DNA from: Vanessa cardui
Taxonomy: Eukaryota > Arthropoda > Insecta > Lepidoptera > Nymphalidae
Assembly: GCF_905220365.1 (NCBI RefSeq)
Contig: NC_061123.1
Span: 5,146,001 to 5,210,000 of the forward strand
Length of the DNA stretch: 64,000 bases
Direction: 5' to 3'
Part shown: positions 30,501 through 41,400 of the stretch, piece after piece
Numbering within the stretch: position 1 is the stretch's first letter
Layout of the letters: every line of letters begins with the position of its first letter
Notes under the pieces: model-generated
The model's database searches: none
Seen by the model: only the letters and a program-made list of their open reading frames with translations
What the model was told of the DNA's origin: nothing
Position numbers and translations under genes: made by a program

Positions 30501-30900
30501 AAAAAGTTGTCTTTGAATACATTTTAATAGAAATTCTCAATAGTCAGTTAGTTACAGTGTTGCCAAATAGACAACAATGTATATTATTTTTATAATGTAT
30601 TTTATTTTTTATTATGTATGTACACTACCGCCTTGACTCTAGTTCTTTATAAATAAGATTGCTTATTCTAGAAATTCCATTATATGTAAAATGAATTAAA
30701 TTATCTAAAATACTAGACTACAGCCGTTGTAAATAACAAAACAATTTTTTTTATATTTTCTGCGTATCCTTGAAAATTTATTCGATTTTTAAATATATTT
30801 TTTTATATAAATAATTAAACAATATTTTCAAAATTCTGAATTACGTAACGTATACTTTTGTAAGAGTTTAAAAGCCCTTAGTTTATCTACAAAGATAGCT
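24576..30900. other. Intergenic, nothing coding seen
   Basis: AT-rich apart from small CpG patches near 26110-26190 and 28080-28330. Contains the decayed SINE at 27730. No gene recognised. Confidence 0.5.
27730..27866 (+). repeat. Decayed SINE family A fragment
   Basis: The segment with GTGCTTAGCAGTGAAGGAAA and GGAACAGCGTGAAGGAATGT is recognisably the SINE body with many substitutions. A 94-codon open frame across it (27681-27965) is by-product and not a gene. Confidence 0.65.
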
Positions 30901-31018
30901 AATCGAAGTTAGAATTAGTGTCGTGCGTGAGCGCGAGTCGGCTACCGCACACAGGGCGAGCATCCGCCTCGCGAACCTCATTCATCAGCGCTGATTGATT
31001 GCAACTGTCAAAACCGTA

Positions 31019-31165
31019 ATGGCGGCGAGTGGCGGCGAGTGGCGGCGAGTGGCGGCCATATTTGAAACGTTGAATGCATCTAAGCCAATATTAATGAACG
31101 TTATAGATGAGACCCACGGACAAGTTCACGGTTACTTATTAGATGTGTTATTTATTAAACTTTAA
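31019..31165 (+). other. 48-codon open frame in a CpG-rich islet
   Basis: Starts ATGGCGGCGAGTGGCGGC within a threefold 10-bp tandem repeat (GTGGCGGCGA) and runs to TAA. The translation is MAASGGEWRRVAAIFETLNA followed by 28 more residues, with no family I recognise. The upstream 100 bases are unusually CpG-rich. It may be a small gene, a first exon or a promoter islet. It lies tail-to-tail with UBE3C. Confidence 0.2.
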
Positions 31166-31818
31166 ATTTATTGGTTTATAGCTGACTTAAATTGATGTTT
31201 ATGTTGCCATGTTGGCAATATAAAGAGAGCGTGAATAATATATGATTAGGGCGCTTCAAATCTAACCGATAAAAGCCTTTATAAAGCTCGAAATTTTTTA
31301 AATATATATAAATATTAAATAGAATATATTAAAAATAAAATGAATATTTTATCAATCGATTTTTTTTTTTTAATAAAAATGACGTTAATGTATATCTTTT
31401 AACAATGTTGTCATATTAACTTGTCAGAAAGCAAAGCCATATTTAAAAACATTTTTTTAAAATAACTATTAGGTTAAAGGATTTTTTGTGTAACAAATAA
31501 ATTGAAGAATGGTTTAAAAAATTTATTTGACACTTTCAGATGTAAACTTTGAAATAAAATCACAAACGTAAATATGAACACCGAGATTTCTATTTTCAAA
31601 CGATACCCATCACATATAATTTAACATTACAGTTATAAGTTAATCTTACCCAGATTTAGATACTATTTACAACACACATCACATCGATAACTCGAATGTT
31701 TCTACTCTTAGTACTTTTGAGTATTTCATAAAAAAAATCGAAAAACATTTTTACAATTTATTTAAGAAATATTCGTCTCTAAAAATAAATAAAAGTACAC
31801 AAACCAAATGACAGTAAC

Positions 31819-31969
31819 ATTTATTTACAACTACGAAAGGAGTTTTATCACATTGAGATTAACGATCGGTATAAATAGTGTATAGTAGGTACGACCACGA
31901 AAATAATAGTTCCATGTAAAAACCGATACTACACTAGTTGAGTCTCATCTAAACTGCCGCACAGATCAC
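31819..31969 (-). other. UBE3C: Candidate UBE3C 3'UTR exon with poly(A) signal
   Basis: Four bases after the UBE3C stop codon (TAA, 32454-32452) the transcript meets a strong donor, TTG|GTGAGTG (exon end 32448). A matching acceptor, TTTCAG|GTGATC, lies at 31971-31969, and an AATAAA on the minus strand is at 31824-31819. The simplest reading is a 3'UTR intron of about 480 bases and a short terminal non-coding exon. Because the stop is only a few bases before the junction, nonsense-mediated decay would not be expected. The acceptor choice is inferred. Confidence 0.6.
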
Positions 31970-32186
31970 CTGAAACAATTAATATTATATACATATATTT
32001 ATATTTATTAATTATTATTAACAGTCAGGAGTGGAGATGCATTTGAATAATACTAATGTCAATGTTGTTTACACCTATAAAGATGTATCACCTCGAATGT
32101 TACCCATATTAAATATTTTATTTTTTTTAAGTGTTTAGTGATAAGTCGATGGTGTAACTTTTTTTTTTACAATAAAAAAATAATAA

Positions 32187-32390
32187 CGACCTATCCCGGT
32201 TTCGCACGGGTACGTGATATGTATCTTTATATGTATTATGACAAAATTAGATAAAATTTATTATTTATTATTTATTCTAATGTTACTGTAAAATTTCATC
32301 CAAATCCGTTTCGTAGTTTTTTCATGAAAGAGTAACAAACATACATACATACAACCTCACAAACATCCGCATTTATAATATTAGTAGGAC
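32187..32390 (+). repeat. Family F-like repeat in UBE3C 3'UTR intron
   Basis: CCTATCCCGGTTTCGCACGG start, CCAAATCCGTTTCGTAGTTT middle, CATACATACATAC and TTATAATATTAGTAGGAC end. It lies inside the proposed 3'UTR intron. Confidence 0.6.
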
Positions 32391-32451
32391 TATACCCAGA
32401 AAACAAACGTGAAATACCCTAATACGAGTAATATTTGTAACACTCACCAAG

Positions 32452-35400
32452 TTAACTAAGTTCGAAACCAGCGCCAGCCTGGATGGCGTACAGCAGCTTC
32501 TCTGCCAGCAGCTCCTCGGCGTGGTATTCGGGGATCTTCAGCAGGTTCATGCAGGTGGAGGAAGACGGGAGGCGATCAGCCGCTCCCGCAGATTGGATGC
32601 AGAAGGGCGGCTGCAGGTCCTAGGAGACGAACGAACGGATAGCGTCGTAAGTGTGACCAAAAACTTACGTATGAAGTATTCGTGAGATACGAGCTACATT
32701 TTTAACAATACACTTTTATATAAGTATACCGATTTAAGAACGTTTGGAAACTTATTATTTTATCGAGCGTCTCTATTCCAGAATAGATTAATTAAAAAAA
32801 AAAATATGAATGAATTTTGCCGAGTACGAAGTAGTTTGAGAATACATTATACATCATACTGCGTGGAACTAATACCTGTTGACTTCCAGGCAGGATATAT
32901 TAATTTAAATAATTGTATTAACTAACATAACTGTATTTTTTTAAATGTTGAAAAAGAGTAATTACTGAGTTTCTTGCCGGTTCTTCTCGGTAGAATTTAC
33001 TTTCCGAACCGGTGGTAGCTTCACTTAATTATTAAATGACGATTCAAAAGTGCTTGTAAAAGCCCACTTGAATAAAGTATATTTTGATTTTGATTTTTGA
33101 TTTTTTTGACTGTAGGATAATACAGTTGCTACACATAGGATATTTGCAGTTGAGGATTTTTAATCAGTAATCCATCAATTTAAACAATTTGAAGTAATAA
33201 TTCGTTTCAACTTTTAAGAAAATGCTCCTCTTACTGTAACCGTTCGACGCTGGGAACCCAAAAAGCATAAAACCTCTTTTATTGATAAAGAATCGATACA
33301 AAATATCGACATCTTAAAGACTATTCGAGAAAATACGATTTACCTTAAAACCTAAGAGCGGCGGCCTCGAACAACTCGTGACGAACTTCAGCAACTGCCG
33401 TCGTTGGTCGTCCGTGAAGTTCTCCACGACCTTCCAGAAGCATTGCACTGTCGGGTGGGTCGCTGTGAAGCCGCCTGCAACAACCAGAACTCATTTAATT
33501 ATGATATAAAAGTAATTACATTACATGTAAATGTCTATCAAAATTATGGAGTCCGATAGTATGGTTCTCTTTGTCTTGGTATGAAACTCCAGTTAATTCT
33601 TAACACAGGAGGACAAAAGCCAAATTTAACATCGAATTGTTGCGATACCATTGATCATTCGAAAAAATTGCATTTTTAATGTCTACAGCGCCATTAAAGA
33701 ATATATTGTTCAACTGAACTTTTACTAAGTTAAAATACGGAAAGTTTGTCGATCTTCATTGTACCTACAATTAAATTACAAGAAAAACCTCTATCCTAAG
33801 TCCTATAATAAGGGCAAGGAATATAATATACTAGGGAATGTTACAATAATTATCGGCATTATTTAATGTGAGAAAAAATATAATTGATTCAATAATCAGA
33901 CAAATAACAACAACACAACAACAACGACAACAACAGCCTGTAAATTCCCACTACTGGGCTAAAGGCCTCCTCTCCCTTTGAGGAGAAGGTTTTGGAACAT
34001 ATTTCACCACGCTGTTCTAATGCGGGTTGGTGGAATACACATGTGGCAGAATTTCTGTGAAATTTGTAACATGCAGGTTTCCTCACGATGTTTTCCTTCA
34101 CCGCTGAGCACGAGATGAATTATAAAGACAAATTAAGCACATGAATCAGCGGTGCTTGCCTGGGTTTGAACCCGCAATCATCGGTTAAGATGCACGCGTT
34201 TTAACCACTGGGCCATCTCGACTCATCAGACAAATAAAACGAAAGAAATATTCCTGTTTAAAATATGTTATACATTACTTAAAATAAACAAGTAACTTAG
34301 TTTTATCATTTGAAAATCTTCTTAATTTGTTTAATATATCCCATAATTAATAATACGTGCCTCCGTACTGTGTGTTCCGGCGGAGGTCGTCGAGGTCGAT
34401 GGGCACCTCTGCGCCGGAGACGAGCAGCTGCAGCTCCCGGCACGAGAACATGCGCAGCCACTCCGCGTTCACCACGGACGTCAGGCCGCGCTTGAACGCG
34501 TTGCACTGCGACCTTATCTGCCTGCAAAGCAAGGACACGTGTGACGACCAACAATTAAACCGTATTGCTCCACCAGTTGCGAACCGGTGGTAGCTTCATG
34601 TAATAGTTTGTTAAATGACGATTCGAAAGTGCTACTTAAAGTAAAGTAAAGTAAAGTAACAGCCTGTAAATTTCCCACTGCTGAGATAAGGCCTCCTCTT
34701 CCATTAAGGAGAGAGATTGGAACATATTCCACCACGCTGTTCCAGTGCGGGTTGGTGGAATGCACATGTGACAGAATTTCGATGAAATTAGACACATGCA
34801 GGTTTCCTCACGATGTTTTCCTTCACCGCCGAGCACGAGATGAATTATAAACACAATTAAGCACATATATATAGTGGTGCTTGCCTGGGTTTGAACCCGC
34901 AATCATCGGTTAAGATGAACGCGTTCTAACCGTTGGGCCATCTCAGCTCAAGTGCTACTTGAATAAAGTATATTTTGCTTTTTATTTTTTTTAGTTAGAG
35001 CAATTAATATTAAGGTGTGAAGAGAGCAAAGTCTTATTGTCAAATATAAGTGCGAAGACTCTGACGTTTAAGGTTTTGTTTTGAATATCTGACGTCGTCG
35101 TCTGAAGACGTTTGCTGTGCATCAATACAATTGAAGTATTAAAGCTAATGGATGGCATAGGTTGACTATTAATATATTCATATCAGTTTATATATAAATT
35201 GTATATAAATTTTCTTTTCTATTAGCCTAAATTTATTGAGAAGCAATAAAAAGAAATGTATCTTATATATAATATATGTTAGGCGGAGGAATGGATGGAT
35301 TGTGAGAAAGACGATATGGCTGGTAAGAATGTTATTTATTGTAGTGATGACGTCAGATAGAGAGATATGGGAGAGACGTGCTGCACCGACCAAATAAATT

Positions 35401-38400
35401 GGGATGCCAGCTGGAGGATAAGGATGACGACGAATGATGTAATCGAATAATAATAAATCGATATCGATTCAACTAAAGGAGAACACGTTAAACAACTCTT
35501 ACCTATTTAACTTGTAATCAGCAACGAGATGAATGTACTCGATCCTGTTCTCCGCCGTAACGGGAATGTTGGCGCCGCCCGGCTTCAGCTCCTCGATCTG
35601 CGAACAGAGCGGACGTTAGCGGCGCGGGGCGGGCGATGTGGGCGGGGCGCGCGCGGGGCGGGCGATGTAGGCGGGGCGCGGGGGGCGCGGGGCGGGCGGT
35701 GTTTGGTCACGCACCCGCTGCTCGCCGAGCTCGTCGCTGAGGATGGTGAAGTCGAGGCCGAGGTCGGGCACGTCGGCGCGGCGGTGCGCCTTGAGCAGCA
35801 GCAGGCCGCGGTACAGGCCGGGGTCCAGCGAGGCCAGCGCGTGCACGTCGGGCTCGCGCGTCGAGCACAGCTTGGCCAGGAAGAACTCCGCCAGCGGCAG
35901 CTCCACAAGCAGGTTCTCGTACAGCGCCTGCGCGGACAGAGCCCTCTGAGACAAATATCTCACGCACAACACTCGTCTCACGCTCAAATGGATGCTAGTA
36001 TAGTACGACACAAATTAGATGTAGCATCGGAAAATGCAATTGAATGAAAATAAAACCGATTACTGCCGATTTACACGACCAATAGAAATAGCTCCCTATC
36101 GCGCCATTCGACGCTATTCGTCGCTATAGATTCACGCGTCAGAGAAAGCGAGTGCATTTAAATCAACGCGTCAAAATGACGAATATATTAGGTCGTATGA
36201 TATTTCAAGTTATTACGTTTGTGCAAAGATAATTTTCGCAGGAGAAATAAATATTGATAATTTGGGATGGCGTACTTAATTCGGATGTGATCGGTTTTAC
36301 GAATATTGCCGATGCGACATCTAAGTTGTGTTGTATTATACATTATAATAAAAACGTAAATAGAGAACATACCTTCCCCAGCATTCTTCCGACGAAAAAG
36401 TAGTGCATCGGAAAATCGTCGTACAGCAAGTGAACTCCGGGATTGGGATACAGCATGTTGTCCTTGGTCAGCCTGAACAGACCGCGGTTGGGATCGAATG
36501 CGGACCTGACGATCACATTATGTCGTTAATATCATTGTTTTGACATATCTGCTAACAAGTGGGCACCCAATCCAATGAGCCCTCCATTTTTCAATACAAA
36601 TTAATTATCCGTAACTCTTTAAACACTCTCTTTAAAGCCTCTCAACTTCACTGTGGTACCTAGTGCAAACCCGTCTGGGTAGTTACCACCCACTTGTTAA
36701 ACTCATAGTTGCGCATTGAAGATTTATTGAAATGCTTCATTGCACGACATATAGGTAAACTGATAATATCAAGAAACTAAAAAATAAAAGGACAATTATT
36801 AAGTCCTGAAATGAGTATGTATGAGTATGAGTTTGCAATACTACAAATAATTATTGGAAGATAACCAATTAAATTTCACTTGTAGCAAATAGGTTGTTAA
36901 CGGAAAAGGTTATAATGTAAAAACTGTTAAAATAGCTACGATATATAAATGTAAAACATAATCTTCATCACAACTCACTTTAATAGTTCTGAAAGGAATT
37001 CTCTGAAAAGTCCTCCTCCATCCACGCCGGGCTCTTCCGCGCCCGCTTGGTTTATCAGCTGCACCCGAAGTTTCAGTTTCAGATCAGGTTCTATATAACA
37101 ATATAATTAATTTTATACGGAACATTCTAGAAATTAACCAGTACCAAAATCTATATTAATACTATAATATAAATGAGAAAGTTACTATGTCTGCCTGTCT
37201 TTTACTCTTTCACGGCCAAACCAATGAACTGAATTTGAGGTAATTTGTTGTGAAGCTAGCTTAAACTCCAAGAAAGGACATGGGCTACCTTTTTGCCTAA
37301 TATATAATAACCAACCCTTGAAACGCGACCGAAACCGCAAAAGACAACTAGTTTTACATATTAATGAAATATTAATCAAAGTCAAGAAATCAAAATGACA
37401 TAGGAATATGTTTTTCGTGTCTGTACAAATGGTACTCTTCACTTTTGACACAGAGCTATGAAAATCGTCATATAAAAAGATAAATAAGAGCATATAATAA
37501 TACTCGAACACCATTTATTCGCAGATAGATCTTAACTTCATTCTCTCCAAAAGAGATAAAAATAACAATTCCCATTTTTTATTGAGCTTAAATATAATTA
37601 AACCCTAATTCAGAGAAAACTATTATCTAAAAAACCATGCTATGACGTTTCCTTATAAGGTGGAATGGCTTAAATCTTTTGCCTGTATATAAATATAGAA
37701 TGACATAAATCAGCCGTAAGCGTTAAATCGCACGTAATAAATTAACCTTTTCTATTTTTAAACATTGGCCTTGATATTACTCTTCGAAATATTTTATGAT
37801 GGTAATAATATTTAATGCAAAATAACGTACAATAATCAAATTAGTTCGCTACGTGCAAAGTGTCAAAAAATAAACGTCAATTCCCCGTGTCGACATTTGG
37901 AGCTTACGTCTTTTTAGAATAAAAAGAAATAGTTATCAAGCAAAAAATTATGCATTGTGCGCTCACCATTATCAGGACTAAGTTTGTCAAATGCGTCTTC
38001 ATATAAATGAGTGCGCCGAACACTGATTATTATTGAAGGGCCTTCGTTAAAATTGGTCATCTCGTACCAGTGATCTTGCTTTTCCCTGTAAAAAATTAAG
38101 AAAATAGAAATCTTTACAGATTAGAGGGCAATTTGTTTGCGGCTAATATACGCACCTCATCAAGAGACCTTGGAATATCAGAACTCGTGTCGAAAATGGT
38201 ACGACGAACGGAATTTCTCTCAATATTGTGACCGTCCTAAGTTCCTTGATGGTTAAAGGTGGTCCTTCATCTAAGAATTAGAAATTTTGTATATAAATAC
38301 TACTAAAATATATATCGTGAAGTGGAGTTCACTGTCAAACATTAATAATTATCAGCACATGTATAGATCATTGTACCTCTGTACAATGATCTATACATGT

Positions 38401-41400
38401 GCTCGATCTAAAAGTGAAGCGATAATTCCATTGGTATGTTCAGGTTACACGTCTTGTTAGAAGAATTTTAGGAAGTACTGTAGACGGAGGGGATGTTTAT
38501 ACGACACGAAACGCGAAATAGGACTAGGACTGACAATAAATTGGCGTGATGTCTTAAATGATCTATGGTACTCATAATATAAATGCTATAGAACTTTGAA
38601 GCAAAATTAAAGCGGTAATAAGTAGAATAATATTGCGATATAAATTAAGACAAGTATAGTAATTAGGATATATTTACAATAGTTAAATTTGAACCGCTAA
38701 CGAATCGCTTGGTATAATTTATACAGAGTATAGGGTGTACAGAGACACGCAAGTATAGAAAAAACTACAAAACTGACAAGTAAATGGGCTCTGGGCTCAC
38801 CCTGGTCGCTGGTGAGGCGCGGCACGGCGGCGCGGTAGGGGCGCGCGGAGCGGGGCGCGCGCGCCGCCACCAGCGCCGCCTCCGCGCCGTCGCCCGGCAC
38901 GCCCGCGCCCGCCGCGATCCACGCGCTCGCACCCCCCGCGCCGCCCGCGCCCCCCGCACCGCAGAACTGCAGCCGCGCGTCGCGAGCGTACAGCGCGCGC
39001 AGCAGCTGCGTGCACACCTATAGCGCGTACGGACTTTTTTAAACCTTGCTTAAAACATTATAATACTGGTTCTACCCTATAATGTCTAAACAAGGTTTAA
39101 AAAAACCGCACGCGCTGCAGGTGTGCACACAGCTGCTGCGCGTGCGGACTTTTTTAAACCTTGTTTAAAACATTCTACTATCCTAATATTCCAAATTCAA
39201 AATACATAACTGAAGAGAAGTTCTTTTTGTCGATCGATTTGTTCATTTCAATTTATCAAGCAAATATATATGTAGGTATACTGATAAAAATACAGAAATT
39301 CAGCAAATATTTAAACCATTCAATTTTCTTAAAGTCATAAAAGCAATATAATGCGATAATCTATTATGAAAAAATTATAAATTCGATTTAATAAAGTACT
39401 CTCTTTTGCAATTTGCGTGAGTCATTGATTAAATTCCTAATACTAATTTTCTAGAAATCTTAATGGACTCAACCAGTCAGTTTGTTCAAAAAAAATCGTC
39501 ATTTCTGATGTTAGAATTGTAAAAATCAGAACTTATTTTTCTGAAAACTATTTTGTATAATTATTTAACTCAATAGTTACATGCAAATTTCCTTTTGTGT
39601 TCCAAAATTTAATGTGTAGTAGATACTGTATCCCATAGTACAAGGATAATTATAAATGAGTATAAAATTCACCTTAAACAAGTGAGCCCATGCTGGCGTC
39701 TGATTCCTCTCACTGAGCTCGTGACTACCACCGACCGCGTCTTTGTACTGTCCAAAGATGGAAGGCCTGGACTCTGGATATGCCAGCTCCACTAAGCCGA
39801 GACAAACATGTTTAAGAGTCCGACAAAGGCCTCCTAGTTCAGAGAAGTCAAATGCATGAACACGACCCACAACTGTCGTGCTTGAATTGCTTGATTCTGA
39901 AACTTTAGGGGAAAAATATTTTTGTATATGGCAACATCATTATCATAATTTCAAGCAAACAAAATAAAAACTTACCAATCATTTTTTCCTCTCCATCAGT
40001 ATCCTTAAAGAATTCGGTATCATGTAATGTGCCAATCAATAGTGAAAATAACGCACAGAACACAGCTAATGGAGCCAACAGCCTATGTACCCCGATGACT
40101 GATGTTTCAGAGCCCATGCCCCTTGACAGCGCTGAGAGCAATGGCGTCGCTGAGCCGCCGAATGAGGATTCGTGGCTCATACTGCTTAACCACTGCCACA
40201 GTCCACGGAGGAATATTGGCTTAAATGCTAATGTGTAAAGTAGTCTAAAAAAATAAAAAAATATATAATTACTATGTCAAAATTCAATAATTTCAATATA
40301 TCCATTGGGACGGTGCCATGCCAGTTATTTGTAAGTGAGATTGTATTTCGAATGATTTGATTATTGATTGATCACAATCTACCAGTTAGGATTCGGTGGC
40401 ATTTATAAAATAACTAACGGCCTGTTCCAGCTTCGCACGGATAGGTATAAGATTTTTTTTTAAATCTTTTTACCTTCTATTTATATTTTTTTGTTGCTTT
40501 TTTCGACATGTTTAACAATTTTCGTTCTATTTCAATTTAAATAAACTGTCTATTACTGAAAACCGCATGAAAGGACGTTCAGTAGTTTTGGAAGTCCAGA
40601 CAGACGCGGCCGTGAGACTTTGTTATATACTATATAGTGACTAAAAGTAAAAAAGTAACAGCCTGTAAATTACCCACTACTTGGCTAAGGCCTCCTCTTC
40701 CATTAACCCAGATCAGCCTACTGTCCTATATTTAGGACAGTAGAAATAAAAAAAAATATCAGAATACCCTCTTTATCTAAGATTATTTAGTCTTATGATT
40801 TGCAGTAAGAAACGTGTCAGCTTTATTAGAAAAAATAAAAAGGCAGTTATTTTAACAGTTTTTACCTTATATTTTACCTTATAAGTGTGTAATAAAAGTG
40901 CGTTGCAGACATGGCAAATTACAGGTATGTATAAAAAGTTATATTTTACTCGTGAGTTGTTTTTTTCTGTGTTAATATCTAGTTGATAACCTTAACTTTT
41001 GTAGTAAATAAATATTCTAGTAAAATAATATAATTAAATTACGTATAACTTGTTACAAATACTAGCGTACTATATATAGGACAGTAGGATAATATACATG
41101 ATTTTAGTACAATAATACAACTTTTTCTTTACAGACCGTTAGCTGCGCATGAAATTTTAGATGCTTCAGAAAATGTTTCTGATAATGAAGAAGATTATAG
41201 AGAACGACTGATATGTATTCTACCTCCTCCTGTTGATCCTGACTGTCTCACTGACGAAGATTCGGGTGAAGAAGATAATGTAACTTTGAATAATTTGCCA
41301 CGAAACATTCTGCTTCAACCGGCTGAAGTAATGATTCAAGGGCAGATTATGGTGAGTGATACAGAAGAAGAACCTTCTGATTCTACAGGTCGAACTAAAC

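Noticed and set aside
35529..36047. 172-codon plus-strand open frame
   Set aside because: Antisense to UBE3C exons 15 and 16 and rich in Ala/Arg/Gly as expected from the GC-rich complement; the HECT frame on minus is unambiguous.
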